Shown: positions 1 through 11,163, counted from the stretch's first letter. The stretch: DNA of 64,000 nucleotides from Locusta migratoria (GCA_026315105.1 CM048744.1:656149676-656213675); one strand, 5' to 3'. A program made the numbers and translations. Notes: a model not told the origin generated them from the letters alone.

Positions 1-420
1 TATATCTTTATCAGTATGAGGAATACAGATAGTGACAGTCTTCTCCTGTAAATAGAAACAGTTTATTTGTTAATTTGTCCTGCCTATTACAGTTCGGAAC
101 CATTTAGATGTTCCTCTGATTCAGTAAACTCTAGTATAAATATGATAGGCTGTCAGATAAATTTCGGTGTAGAAAATATATCCGTTGTTATTCTAAACTT
201 TCTGTGTTGATTTTGTTATTGCTATCGAAAGCTAAGTAAAGCAAAATTTATATTGCTTAATGGGAACTTGGCATTTAGTCTCATATACCTGTAACAAAAC
301 ACCAATACATAAATTGTGATTAGTATTATCTAGGATCTTTTATCATTATTATTTTCTGTAGTCTGCCGGTAAAAGTCAGTCATGTAACAACGTTTAAAAA
401 TTTTAATGACTTATTTTCAG

Positions 421-548
421 TGGCACAGCTCGAGGAGAGTTTACAAGAAGGGAAATTGTTCCTAGAACGTTTATATGAACGTTATGCTGAAAAACGGAAA
501 GAAGCTGACGAAGCCCTTCAGAGAAAGAAACTGGCTTCCCCCTATCAA
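421..548 (+). CDS. putative internal coding exon 1 of an unidentified host gene
   Basis: Seen: a pyrimidine-rich acceptor ending TTATTTTCAG at 411-420, an open stretch of 42 full codons plus two leading bases, and a strong donor GTAAGT at 549. The peptide is charged and helical in character (segments such as LEESLQEGKLFLERLYERY, then EKRKEADEAL) and reads like a short coiled coil. The last codon is complete at the donor, which matches the phase of the next candidate exon at 11922. Unlike almost all other open frames here it resembles no transposon protein. Inference: one exon of a conserved cellular gene on the + strand, with upstream exons outside the window. I do not recognise the family. 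Confidence 0.55.
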
Positions 549-1772
549 GTAAGTTCAGCTTATATGGTACGTATTCCTACTTTAAGTTCATGTGTACGAT
601 GATAAATTATATGTTGTGTGTTACACGCACATCTACTCAGCGATAATACGGGACAACAGCTTTGCCGGCGCATTTAACCTGAACAGCAGTGACAAGCCAG
701 CTGATCAAAGTAAACTGCAGCAACGTGAATTCCGGTAAAAATTTAAAAAGGGACAAACAGAGTAACAATGTAACTGAGAAAGTCACTATAGTTTTTAAAC
801 AGAAGGAAATGATACACCAGAAGCTCAGGCATTGCTATTCTTTGGGGTCCAGACGGAAAACGTAATGTGCCTTGTTCCTAGCGATCATGATATTGTAATT
901 GTTTAACAAGAGAGATGAAAATTCGTAACATAAAATATAGGGAAATTGTTCTTCATTAGATACGAGTAATATAAAAGAGTGTTGTTGGGATTTCACCATA
1001 TGGGTAAATATTGAAGGCACTGAAAGTATGACACACCCTTGTCTAGTGAGCTCTATAAAGGCTTCCCATAGCCGAATCCGAAGAATACGTTACAAAGCTG
1101 TAACTGTAATTTGCTACAATGATAACAAGGCGATAAAAAACAGAAGCCATGAAGCCACTTTTCAATGCTGCTCCACGTTTATTTTTCACTACAGTGCAGG
1201 AAGCATCTTTAGAAATTTTAATAATACGTATTAAAAGCGTGATAATCGCATCACAGAACAACTGACTTTCACACAGGTTGCGACTGTAAAAGATGTTTAA
1301 AATGTAAACGACTTAGCCAAAGAATTATTTAAAATAGAAAAGATCTAAAATAATAATACGATAAGGAAAAAAAAGTGCGACCTATTTCCTAGAGTGGAAC
1401 AACACCGGTCTACGTGAGCTGTTAGGATCATGTTTATTCTTAATGAACGAAGTAGAGTTGTCAGCTTATCAGACGTCGAGACCGCCGCTTCTCATTCAAG
1501 TAACTCATCATTTGCCTATACTAGATTAAACACAAACATTTAAGCCTCGTATCAACGAAAACTGCCCCACAGTACTAGGCAGTGAATCCAGGTGCTCTGA
1601 ATTGCAGTCACGTGCACTCACAGCTCGGTAACAGAGGCCGACAGTATTTGCAAGAAACACGATAAGTATGTAGAGTGAAGCTCCGAACTTATACCGCCCC
1701 CTAAGTTAGTCCAACAGTAAAAACTTATTTTCCTCTCTGCCTATCAATAAAATATCGTTCCCTTTCATTACA
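549..1772. other. intronic or intergenic sequence, nothing recognised
   Basis: AT-rich sequence following the candidate exon. Short open frames on both strands (for example 1028-1261) overlap each other and have no recognisable motif. I see no RNA gene or mobile element that I can name. Confidence 0.4.
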
Positions 1773-1970
1773 TCCGCGGCGGAGCGGCCGAGCGCATTGA
1801 AGCGCTATGCTACGATGTGCGAGGCCGTTTCCCGTCGGGGGTTCGGATCCCCCCTCGGGCATGGATGTTTGTGCCGTCTTTAGTATAAGCTAGTGCATAA
1901 GTAGTTTGTAAGTTTAGGAACTGATGTCCTCGTAGTTAAGTTTCGTAAGCTCTACAAACATTTTGAACAT
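1773..1970 (+). mobile_element. tRNA-derived SINE (family A), near full length
   Basis: Seen: a head CCGCGGCGGAGCGGCCGAGC with an A-box-like GCGGCCGAGCGC, a B-box-like GGGTTCGGATCCCC at about 1840, then CTCGGGCATGGATGTTTGTG and a tail ending CTACAAACATTTTGAACAT. The same consensus recurs at 8.0, 28.5, 32.7, 37.8, 38.4 and 39.5 kb in both orientations, so this is a dispersed retroposon and not a tRNA gene. Box B has one change from GGTTCGAATCC. Confidence 0.85.
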
Positions 1971-2759
1971 TACTCCCTATAGAACGTTGTTTCATTTCAG
2001 AGATTTTCAAAACACTACCGTCTCCACGCGCTTGTAATAAAGGAAAGGACTTCGAAGACTTTAGTTTGCAAACGTAGGGAATACTGTCACTGTCACCGTC
2101 CCAAGCTATCTTTTATTTCTCCATTCATCGTTTTGTTGTATATTATTACTTAAAATAGTTCTTATCTTTTATATTACCTTACCATTGGGGTTGATGTGAT
2201 TTTTTCTATTTTTCTTTGTTTTCATGTAATTCAATTAATTGAATTTCAGTTAACTTTCAATTTGTATTGTGTAGTTTTACTAGTAAAGAGAAACATTGAA
2301 GAAGCACTTACACAGATCACCAAATTACATAATAGTAAGAGAATTTTGCTACTCTTACACCCATTTAGAGTCTAGAGACTTAGAAACAGTTTTCCAATGT
2401 GCCATATAATCCATCGTAGTTAGTCACCAAGATACGTAACAGAGTAGGACAAAACAGAGGTTACACTGGCGACGCTCGAAATTTTATTAGATTTTTCCTT
2501 TCATATAGGATCAATTATCTTCTTCCTTCTCCTTCTTCCTTCCTACATAGAACTGTATTCCAATGGTTGTAGTTTCCCTATCTCTACTTGAGTGTATTGG
2601 TCGATTTTCTATACCATCTTTACTTATCTCGATTTCTGTTACTTTGATGCCTTGAAAGAAGTATCTTAAGACGATGAAACAATTTTGAAAGTTCAGTTTT
2701 GACAGTGACCGGCGGCCAGTGCACACGTGACTAGCAGCGGCTCTAGATTTTACGGTAAC
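1971..2759. other. unassigned AT-rich spacer
   Basis: No coding, RNA or repeat feature that I can support. The last bases may already belong to the 5' untranslated region of the LINE that follows; its exact 5' end is not visible. Confidence 0.35.
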
Positions 2760-3032
2760 CGGCTTCTTAATAGAAGCGACTTATTTTACATTTCGTGTGT
2801 GCTTTCTCTTGCAGCTCTATATACTTTAGTGTGCTCGCGTGTTTGTTTATTAAGAATGGCGTTTATTTGTCTGTTCAGTTATGAATTTTTGATTTATTAG
2901 CTCGCGTATATATTTTTCAGATTCGCCGTTAATAAACAGTTCAGCGTTAGGTTTATACTTTGCAAAGCTCACTGTTTATCAAACTTCTGTGTCCTCTGAC
3001 GTACTTACTTGGAAGAAACAAAGGTTTTTAGA

Positions 3033-3968
3033 ATGGTTAGGAACTGTGACTGCTGCGAACGGAAGGAGGCAGAGTTGGTGACTCTTCGCTCGCAGCTTCA
3101 GGCGGCGTTGGATTCGCTGGCAACGTTTGAGTCTGCGGTGGGTGGGCGCCGCTGTTGTGGGCCGCTCGCGGGGGTGCAGCAGACGCCCTGTGCGTCTGTT
3201 GTGCCCTCCGATCGGCCTGCGGCTGTGGCCAGCCCGCTCACTGCCCGCGAGGAGGTAGCCCCCCAATCCGTGGTGGATTGGGAGGTCCCCTCAGCGCGTG
3301 TCAGGCGGCGTAAGACTTCCCGGGGGACCGAAGTGGAGGCCTCCCCGGTTAGTCTTGCCAACAGATTCGACGCGCTGTCTGTGGCAGGGGATGTTCCTGA
3401 TGCGGATGGTGTCGCGTGTCCTGTACGCGCCCCTCTGCCTTCAAGATCCGGGCACTCACAGAGGGTGGGTTTGTTGGTAGTTGGGAGCTCCAACGTTAGG
3501 CGGGTAATGGAGCCCCTTAGGAAAATGGCTACTAGGGAGGGGAAGAATTCCAATGTGCACTCCGTGTGCATACCGGGGGGAGTCATTCCGGATGTGGAAC
3601 GGCTCCTTCCGGATGCCATGAAGAGCACAGGGTGCAGCCAGATGCAGGTGGTGGCTCATGTCGGGACCAATGATGTGTGTCGCTTTGGATCGGAAGAGAT
3701 CCTCTCTGGTTTTGAGCAACTATCAGAAGTGGTTAAGACTGCCAGTCTTGCTTGCAAGATGAAAGCGGAGCTCACCATCTGCAGCATGGTCGACAGGACT
3801 GACTGCGGACCTTTGGTTCAGAGCCGAGTGGAGGGTCTGAATCAGAGGCTCAGACGGTTCTGCGACCGTGTGGGCTGCAGATTCCTCGACTTGCGCCAAA
3901 GGGTGGTGGGTTTTCGGGTTCCGCTAAATAGGTCAGGAGTCCACTTCAGGAAGCAGCTACACGGGTAG
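3033..3968 (+). CDS. LINE copy 1 ORF1: SGNH-hydrolase/esterase-like protein
   Basis: An intact frame of 311 codons from the first in-frame ATG at 3033; the same frame is open from 3009. The N-terminal part carries CDCCERKEAEL followed by a short heptad-like LRSQLQAAL stretch (coiled coil, possible Cys-based metal site), then a GC-rich Ala/Pro/Arg linker. The C-terminal half has SGNH-type blocks: LLVVGSSNVRR (block I, with GSS in place of GDS), VVAHVGTNDV (block III, GTND) and SGVHF near the end (position of the catalytic His). Such esterase-like ORF1 proteins are typical of CR1-group LINEs, where they bind element RNA or lipids. The Asp normally two or three residues before the final His appears replaced by Ser, so catalysis may be lost. 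Confidence 0.8.
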   Translation: MVRNCDCCERKEAELVTLRSQLQAALDSLATFESAVGGRRCCGPLAGVQQTPCASVVPSDRPAAVASPLTAREEVAPQSVVDWEVPSARVRRRKTSRGTEVEASPVSLANRFDALSVAGDVPDADGVACPVRAPLPSRSGHSQRVGLLVVGSSNVRRVMEPLRKMATREGKNSNVHSVCIPGGVIPDVERLLPDAMKSTGCSQMQVVAHVGTNDVCRFGSEEILSGFEQLSEVVKTASLACKMKAELTICSMVDRTDCGPLVQSRVEGLNQRLRRFCDRVGCRFLDLRQRVVGFRVPLNRSGVHFRKQLHG

Positions 3969-3976
3969 CGGGGGCT

Positions 3977-4878
3977 GTGTGGCGTGGACTGGGCGTTTTT
4001 TTTAGGTTAGATGGCCTCGGGAATACACAAAATGGGTTTCAGTCTCAAAGGGGGCAGGTCAGACACGGGAAGAAAGCAGACCTAAAAACCATTGGTGTAA
4101 CAGTTGTAAATTGTCGTAGCTGTGTTGGGAAAATTCCAGAGCTCCAAGCGCTGATAGAAAGTACTGAGGCACAAATCGTTATAGGTTCTGATAGCTGGCT
4201 GACGCCTGAGATAAATTCGGCCGAAATTTTTTCAAAGCGCCAAATGGTCTTCAGAAAGGATAGAATAAATAAAACAGGGGGTGGCGTGTTTATTGCTGTT
4301 ACAAACGGTTTATCCTGCAGCGAAATTGAGGCAGATACTTCCTGTGAATTGGTCTGGGTAGAGGTTATACCTGACCACCGAAATAAATTTATAATTGGAT
4401 CTTTTTATCGGCCCCCTGACTCAGACGATGCGGTTGTAGAAATGTTCAAAGAAAGCTTGAATCATATTTCAAATAGGTATCCGAAGCATACTGTTATAAT
4501 CGGTGGCGACTTTAATTTACCCTCGATATGTTGGCATAATTACGTATTCAAAACCGGGGGCAAAAATAAAACATCGTCCGAACTAGTTCTGAATGCTTTT
4601 TCTGAAAACTACTTCGAACAGTTACTTCATGAACCCACTAGAATAGTACGTGGTTGCGGAAATACTCTTGATCTCCTAGCAACAAATAATCCCGAGATAG
4701 TAAAGAGCACCGAAACAGATACAGGGATTAGCGAACATCGAGTTGTAGTAGCGAGACTCAATATCGAAATTCCCAAATGCACCAAAAATAAACGAAAAAT
4801 ATATCTATTCAATAAAGCAGATAAAAAGTCGCTTCACGCTTTCCTGAGTGATGGTCTCCAGTCCTTCAAAACTAAAAA
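3977..4878 (+). pseudogene. LINE copy 1 ORF2, endonuclease half (interrupted)
   Basis: APE-type endonuclease of the ORF2 polyprotein, which nicks target DNA for target-primed reverse transcription. The frame is open from a GTG at 3977 with no ATG before the domain, so the true start is unclear. Blocks in order: VNCRSCVGKIPEL, IVIGSDSWL, TGGGVFIAV, IIGSFYRPP, VIIGGDFNLP (D and N retained), and GISEHRVVV. The usual TETWL Glu is Asp here and the usual SDH triad is SEH, a pair of conservative swaps at catalytic positions. The frame then runs into the 550-bp insertion and stops at 4889-4891. Confidence 0.8.
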
Positions 4879-5428
4879 TGCCAATCCGTGACCTCCACTT
4901 AATCTGTACTTATTAATACCAAACATATTTCATACTTATCTTCGAAATAAAAAAAAAAGAATGTCCGTCTTTGAAAAGTAAGGTGAAGATGCCCATTCAG
5001 TGGAGATCATTGTGACTTACACGTAACAAATCATTAATTAGGAATGTAAATCGTAATTTCATATCATTTTATTTTCATGATATAGCAAAGATAAACGAAG
5101 AATAGTGTGCTTGGATAGCATTCATTCTATCTTCTAGGATATTTTCGCAATAAGACATAAATAATTTGGAACAATTTAAGTAGACCAATTTCTGATGTTT
5201 GAGGCATGAAATTATCGGTGCTAAAACAGCAAGGAGTTGTTCTTTCACTTACACGCAGAGAGGGAGCCGTCTCAAATGAACCAAACTGCAACATGACAAC
5301 ATGAACAGGATGAGAATAAATAACGTATGATTGAGTATGACTCTCCTGTCAGTTTGCATGGAATCGTCGGTGTGTATGTTGTGTCGCGGGGATAGTGTAC
5401 CGTAAGACGTGAAATAAACCGAAAGTGT
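4879..5428 (+). mobile_element. 550-bp dispersed repeat inserted in the LINE ORF2 (copy 1 of an inverted pair)
   Basis: Seen: the segment from TGCCAATCCGTGACC to ACCGAAAGTGT is repeated almost base for base in reverse complement at 10615-11163, with only scattered substitutions. LINE reading resumes directly after it (TFKDIISVAIERF...), so it is an insertion. It has no coding frame, starts with TG, and contains AATAAA-like signals. The size would fit a solo LTR, but the end is not a clean CA and no target duplication is obvious, so the class is unresolved. Confidence 0.75.
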
Positions 5429-7354
5429 GGCTTACTTTCAAAGACATAATATCAGTAGCAATCGAGAGATTTATACCAAATAAATTAATAAAAGAGGGGG
5501 CTGACCCCCCGTTTTACACAAAAACAGGTCAGATCACTGTTGCAGAAACAAAGAAAAACGCATGCAAAATTTAAAAAGACACAGAATCCACAAGACTGGC
5601 AATCTTTTACTGAAACTCGCAACCTAGCGCGGACTTCAGTGCGAGAATCTTATAGTTGTTTCCACAACGAAATCCTGTCTCGTAATCTTGCAGAAAATCC
5701 AAAGAAATTCTGGTCATATGTGAAGTACACTAGCGGCAAAACACAAACAATACCTTCACTACCCGATAGCAATGGTAATACTACCGACGACAGTGCTGCT
5801 AAGGCAGAATTACTAAACACAGCTTTCCGAAATTCTTTCACCAAAGAAGACGAAGTGAACACACCTGTATTCAATCCAAGAACAGCTGCCAGCATGCGAA
5901 ACTTAGAAGTAGATGTTCCTGGAGCAGTTAAACAACTTAAGTCACTAAACAAAAACAAATCTTCCGGGCCGGATTGTATACCAACTAGATTCCTCTCAGA
6001 GTATGCTGATGCAATTGCTCCGTACTTAGCTGTAATTTACAACTGATCACTCAGCGAAAGATCTGTACCAAAAGACTGGAAAGTTGCCCAAGTTACTCCA
6101 ATATTCAAGAAAGGCAATAGGAGAGATCCCCAAAATTACAGGCCTATCTCATTGACGTCGATTTGCAGTAGGATTTTGGAACATATACTTTGTTCGAATA
6201 TTATGAACTACCTCGAAGAGAACGACCTATTAACTAATAGTCAACACGGATTCAGAAAGTATCACTCTAGCGAAACACAGCTTGCCCTTTATTCACATGA
6301 AGTGTTAAGTGCCATCGACAAGGGATCTCAAATCGATTCCATATTTCTGGATTTCCGGAAGGCTTTTGAAACTGTATCCCACAAGCGGCTTCTAATAAAA
6401 TTGCGTGCTTATGGAATATCTCCCCAATTGTGCGATTGGATTTACGATTTCCTATCAGAAAGGACACAGTTCGTTGTAATTGACGGTAAGTCATCAAGTA
6501 AAACAGAAGTGATATCTGGCGTTCCACAGGGAAGCGTTATAGGTCCCCTACTCTTCCTCGTGTTTATAAACGATTTAGGAGATAATCTGAATAGCTCCCT
6601 TAGACTGTTCGCGGATGATGCTGTCGTTTATTGGTCAGTGAAGTCAACAGAGGATCAAAAGCAACTGCAAAGCGATTTAGACAAAATTTCTACTTGGTGC
6701 GAAAATTGGCAATTGACACTAAATAAAGAAAAGTGTGAAGTAATACACATGACCACTAAATGAAATCCGCTGAACTTCAATTACGCGATAAATCAGTCAA
6801 ACCCTAAGGTCGTAAATTCTACCAAATACCTAGGAGTTACAATTACGAACAACTTTGACTGGAGAGAACACATAGAAAATATTGTGGGGAAGGCGAACCA
6901 CAGGTTACGTTTCATTGGCAGAACGCTTAGAAGATGCACCAGCTCCACCAAAGAGACTGCCTACATCACACTTGTGCGTCCTCTCCTGGAGTACTGTTGC
7001 CCCTTGTGGGACCCTGACCAGGTGGGACTGACGGAAGATATTGAGAAGATTCAGAGAAGGGCAGCTCGTTTAGTTTTATCACGTTACGGGGGGGAAAGCG
7101 TCACGGAAATGTTGCTCGAATTGGGGTGGAAATCATTAAAGGAAAGACGTTATTCATTGCGGCGTGATCTGTTTGCGAAGTTTCAATCACCGACTTTTAG
7201 TTCTGAATGTGAAAATATTTTGCTAGCACCCACCTACTTAGGGAGACATGACCATCCCAATAAAATAAGAGAAATCAGATCGAAAACGGAACGATTTAGG
7301 TGTTCTTTCTTCCCGCGCACTATTAGAGAATGGAACGGTAGAGAAAAGTTATGA
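5429..7354 (+). pseudogene. LINE copy 1 ORF2, reverse transcriptase half
   Basis: Continuation of ORF2 after the insertion. A linker (TFKDIISVAIERF) is followed by a frameshift near 5530, then one frame runs to 7354 with two TGA stops at 6044 and 6761. RT motifs: NKSSGPDCIPTRFL, NYRPISLTS, SQHGFRKYHSSETQ, IFLDFRKAFETVSH (block A, first catalytic Asp), ISGVPQGSVIGPLLF (block B), LRLFADDAVV (block C, FADD) and TKYLGVTI. The C-terminal region has LVRPLLEYCCPLWDP. Block A reads KAFE where KAFD is usual. One or both stops could come from CGA to TGA decay at CpG. Non-functional as it stands. Confidence 0.85.
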
Positions 7355-7421
7355 AAGTGGTTAATGAACCCTCTGCCAGGCACTTAAATGTGATTTGCAG
7401 AGTATCTGTGTAGATGTAGAA

Positions 7422-8001
7422 CCGCACCAGCCTTATTGTGACTCAGGTCAACATATCCAGTGAAATAAAGGCTTTGTAACTACCGCTATGTGCTACTAAC
7501 AAGTGCATTCAAGACAGACAGGCCGGTTGGAGACGCTATCGTAAGTAAACGTGTATGCCAGAGCAGTTAGCTTTGAGATACCACTGCATGGAAACATTGT
7601 ACAGCACCTCTGCGGTTAGCTATGCTGTAGCGCGTTATATAGTGCCTCAATAAACTAAATTTTTGTATAAGGCACAATAATCTGTGCTTTAACATTTGAA
7701 TAGAAATAATAATGTGGTAATAAATCCTTCCACACTGCGTCACTGAAAAACAAAACTGCGATGGAAGGTAGAGGTCCACAGGTAAATAAATAGGTGTTGA
7801 TGCATTTAATGATCTAACGCAGTACAACTTTTTGTAGTTTTCGTATTTCGTATTATTCGTCAACGTCGTCACGCATGGGTTCCCTTTACGTCATTTTAGC
7901 TTCGTTAGCTTTTTGTGCGTAAACAAGGCTTTTGATCATTTAAATATGTGATGTAGTTGTTTTTTCCTTTTACGCAGCTCACTTAATAGCGATGTGGGTT
8001 A
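7422..8001. other. unassigned spacer
   Basis: No supported feature. A 101-codon minus-strand open frame (7567-7872) has no recognisable motif or neighbour and I treat it as chance. Confidence 0.4.
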
Positions 8002-8202
8002 AAAAATGTTCAAATGTTTGTAGAGGTTATGGGACTCAACTACGGGGTCATGAGTCCCTAAACTTACAAACTACTTTTGAACTAACTAATACTAAGGACG
8101 GCACAAATATCCATGCCCGAGGGGGGATTTGAACCCCCGACCGTAGTCGACGTGCAGACCGTGACTGGAGCGCCTCAGTCCCCTCGGCCACCGCGGCCGG
8201 CA
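8002..8202 (-). mobile_element. tRNA-derived SINE (family A) with target-site duplication
   Basis: Reverse complement of the family A consensus: tail AATGTTCAAATGTTTGTAG at the left, GGGGATTTGAACCCCC (box B, minus strand) near 8125, and head GGCCACCGCGGCC at the right. The flanks carry a matching ATGTGGGTTA at 7992-8001 and 8203-8212, which looks like the target duplication of an L1-type retroposition event. Confidence 0.88.
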
Positions 8203-8310
8203 ATGTGGGTTACCTTTCAAATCCATCACAGCTTCGTTCGGCATTTCTGTGAAGTAATTGTAGGTGATCTGCTGCAGTCTTCTCTGATGTCTTGCAGTGT
8301 TTCAAGTTCT

Positions 8311-8545
8311 CTGAGCCAGGTGGAGCAGTGGCAACACACTGTACTTGCATTCGGGAGGACTGCGGTTTAATCCCAATCCCTGGCAAGTTTTTCGTAATTT
8401 TCCTTGATCACTCCAGGCAAATGCCGTGATAGTTTCTTTCACAGGGCACGGCCGATTTCATTTCCATCATTACCCAAACAACCCGAGCGTGAACTCCGTC
8501 TATAATCACCTCTGTGTCGGCGGGATGTTAATCCCATCTTCCTTT
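8311..8545 (+). mobile_element. second SINE-like family (family B), decayed
   Basis: Recognised by the phrase order: GAGCCAGGTGGAGCAGTGGC, CATTCGGGAGGACTGCGG, TTTAATCCC (box-B-like), CAGGCAAATGCCGTGATAG, CACAGGGCACGGCCGATTTC. The same family recurs at 37595-37922 and as a 3' piece at 62195-62251. It is tRNA-related in its first 70 bases. I know it as a very common orthopteran repeat; that part is recall, not search. Confidence 0.65.
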
Positions 8546-8639
8546 TCAATCCGTTTCTCCAGCTCTCTCATTTCAGCAAGTTGTCTTGTGTATGAAATTA
8601 TTTCATTTCCGTGTCTGGTCAGTATTTTACAAAATCATA

Positions 8640-9600
8640 AGCTGTGATAGCATTGTCGTTTCCTTCATAAACACATTGTAATGAGCCCGGTTTGTCCTGA
8701 AGGGGACATGTAAGTGGGTGGCTCGGTTCTTTTTCAGCTCCACATTCACAAGAATTGTCTGCGTTTTCTCGAAGGATCCCTCATTTCTGCAGGTTGGTCT
8801 TGCATCGAGGGACACTCACTCTTAATCGACAGAAGGACCTCCATAAGCGGTATTGTAGATTTGCGCCAGGAGCTAAACATTCCTCTGGCAACATGTCTGC
8901 GGGCAGTGAGCTCCTCCATCTGTTAACACCAATTGTCTCTGGTGCATCTTCCATTGGCAAGGTCCTAGCAAAGAAAACTCTTCCAGGATTTGCGGCGAGA
9001 TCTTGCTATCTGATAATAAAATAAATATTGGTGGTCTTTCCTGCTTTGTTCTATCACAGTTTCCTGCAATGGCTCTCCGGACATTGGAGGGGGCTATTCC
9101 AACAGTCTGGTACATTTTCTGCATTCGCGTTGGCTTCAAGCATCCCGGGATTGTCTTTGCAGTGTCGTTGACCGCAATATCAACCTGCTTAGCATTAGCT
9201 GAAGCGTTCCACACAGGAGCGGCATACTCAATGGCTGACACACAAAGTGGAGAAGTCCTCAGGATGTGCGGGACGGTTTACCAGTTCCTATCAATCTGCT
9301 TCTTTAGTATCGCAATGCGAGCAGTGACTTTCTGTTTCATGCTCAGACATTGCTGCCTGTACGTTAGACTGCGATCGAGTGTGACACCTTGGTAATGTGA
9401 CGTTGGGTAGTGTTTCAGTTGCTCACCTCGCCATGCGATCTCCAGCTTACGCTACACTATCCTATTTAGTAGGTGGAGTGCAGACTTGTGTCTTATTGCG
9501 ATTGGACTTTCGCTGGTTAACATTGAAGTACTTGAAGATTTCACCCATTGCTAGAGACAGATTTCCTTCTACTTCTTTGAAGGACTACCCCTGAGCAACA
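8640..9600 (-). pseudogene. decayed LINE reverse transcriptase C-terminus (Jockey-type)
   Basis: On the minus strand, reading right to left, fragments include GVTLDRSLTYRQQCLSMK, ARIAILKKQIDRNW, then SAIEYAAPVWNASANAKQVD and PGCLKPTRMQKMYQ in a 122-codon open frame (9241-8873). The order and wording (block after the RT fold, with AEYAAPVW) match the C-terminal region of Jockey-clade ORF2 proteins. Frames change several times and no catalytic block is left. 5' truncated, with family B SINE sequence just downstream of its 3' side. Confidence 0.65.
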
Positions 9601-9895
9601 ACTACACACTACACAGGTGTCAACAAAACCAACTACAGTTAGTGCACCACCTGCACCTCGACCTGCTGGGTTAGATTCAAAAGACAATTTGTCTCTATTC
9701 AAATCTGTATGACATGCAGAAGGCCATCGGAATTTGGTAGGCTGTAGAAAAAACAGTACTGCCCAAGATGGGTGGCCTAGCTCGGTTGTAAACTGGTGTA
9801 AATAAAAAAAAAATAATAATAATACTCTTGATGAGTGGCTCTAGGTTGCACACACACAGGCGTTAGATCTGTCACTGCTGTTACTATGGCACGTT
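9601..9895. other. unassigned spacer
   Basis: No supported feature. A short A-rich run with AATAATAAT sits near 9806-9832. Confidence 0.35.
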
Positions 9896-10330
9896 ATCAC
9901 GACTTGTGTTTGAACGTAATGCTACAGTCGGTGCATATGAGATTGGACATATCTCCGAAATTGCAATGAGATGAGGATTTTCTCGTGAATATAGGGAATC
10001 GGGTGAAACAGCAATCAATCTCCGACATAGCTGCGGCCGAAAAAACTCTTGCAAGAATGGAACCAACAACGACTGGAAAGAGTCTTTCAACGTGACGAAA
10101 GTGCAACGCTTCCACAAATTGCTGCAGATTTCAGTGTTGGGCCATCAACAAGTTTCAGCTTGCGAATCATTCAATGAAACATCGATATGGGCTTTCGAAG
10201 CCGAATATCCACTCGTGTATCCTTGCTCCCTGCACGACATTGGACTGTTGATGTCTAAAAACATGTTGTCTGGTCTGTATACTCGATATGCTGTTTGCAA
10301 ATATTTAATCCACAGACAATGATCGGAGAT
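9896..10330 (+). pseudogene. Tc1-like transposase fragment (N-terminal, helix-turn-helix part)
   Basis: Fragments in successive frames: ISEIAM near 9952, RDESATLPQIAADFSVGPST (about 10095-10154), then DMGFRSRISTRVSLLPARHW and DWKHVVWS-like words to about 10290. This matches the DNA-binding region and the start of the catalytic domain of Tc1-like transposases (QIAADF...MGFRSRRPTRVPLL in relatives). At least two frameshifts and an in-frame stop. No catalytic DDE block and no terminal repeats seen, so this is a truncated remnant. Confidence 0.6.
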
Positions 10331-10614
10331 GTTTACTTCCAACCTTAATACGTTCCGATGGACGTCGACATTACTAGTCTTTAACTAATTAATTTTTATG
10401 TTCTTCTTCAGTAGTTACTGATTTGTGGGTAAATTAACACACCATTCAACTAAATAACTTTTGAATATCACTGAACACACATTTTCATCAGAATACATAA
10501 TTTGGGTATACACTAAACGTTCTGTCGTGTATACAACACTGCCAACTACGTGAAGCTCAGTACTGAAATGAGACAAAAGACAAATATGCTTTCAACTCTA
10601 CACTTTCTCTTTAA
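10331..10614. other. unassigned spacer
   Basis: No supported feature between the Tc1 remnant and the 550-bp repeat. Confidence 0.35.
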
Positions 10615-11163
10615 ACACTTTCGGTTTATTTCACGTCTTACGGTACACTATCCCCGCGACACAACATACATACCGACGATGCCATGCACACTGACTGGAG
10701 AGTCATACTCAATCATACGTTATTTATTCTCATCCTGTTCATGTTGTCATGTTGCAGTTTGGTTCATTTGAGACGGTTCCCTCTCTGCGTGTAAGTGAAA
10801 GAACAACTCCTTGCTGTTTTAGCACCGATAATTTCATGCCTCAAACATCAGAAATTGGTCTACTTAAATTGTTCCAAATTATTTATGTCTTATTGCGAAA
10901 ATATCCTAGAAGATAGAATGAATGCTATCCAAGCACACTATTCTTCGTTTATCTTTGCTATATCATGAAAATAAAATGATATGAAATTACGATTTACATT
11001 CCTAATTAATGATTTATTACGTGTAAGTCACAATGATCTCCACTGAATGGGCATCTTCACCTTACTTTTCAAAGACGGACATTCTTTTTTTTTATTTCGA
11101 AGATAAGTATGAAATATGTTTGGTATTAATAAGTACAGATTAAGTGGAGGTCACGGATTGGCA
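10615..11163 (-). mobile_element. 550-bp dispersed repeat, inverted copy 2
   Basis: Reverse complement of 4879-5428 over its full length, with a few point differences (for example around 10671-10705). High similarity between copies indicates recent spread. With copy 1 it forms a widely spaced inverted pair about 5.2 kb apart. Internal sequence is non-coding. Confidence 0.8.

Larger units (their letters stand above)
2760..7421 (+). mobile_element. CR1-like non-LTR retrotransposon (LINE copy 1), nearly complete but inactive
   Basis: Layout: probable 5' UTR (about 2760-3032), ORF1 (3033-3968), ORF2 endonuclease (3977-4878), a 550-bp foreign insertion (4879-5428), ORF2 reverse transcriptase (5429-7354), and a 3' UTR ending in GTGTAGATGTAGA at about 7421, a short TGTAGA-type terminal repeat. 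Decay is light: one frameshift near 5530 and two in-frame TGA stops at 6044 and 6761. The family recurs as minus-strand pieces at 17.4-19.1 kb. The 5' boundary and target-site duplication were not found. Confidence 0.85.

Noticed and set aside
1773..1860. A tRNA gene, because of A- and B-box-like words
   Set aside because: The same head plus non-tRNA tail occurs at six or more places here, two with clear target duplications and others with possible ones; it is a SINE and the cloverleaf is not intact.
3098..3628. A 176-codon minus-strand frame
   Set aside because: Antisense shadow of the GC-rich LINE ORF1, with no family resemblance.
7567..7872. A 101-codon minus-strand frame
   Set aside because: No motif, low-complexity AT-driven codons, no supporting context.
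4879..11163. One 6.3-kb DNA transposon with 550-bp terminal inverted repeats
   Set aside because: LINE coding sequence is collinear on both sides of the left copy, so that copy is a separate insertion.
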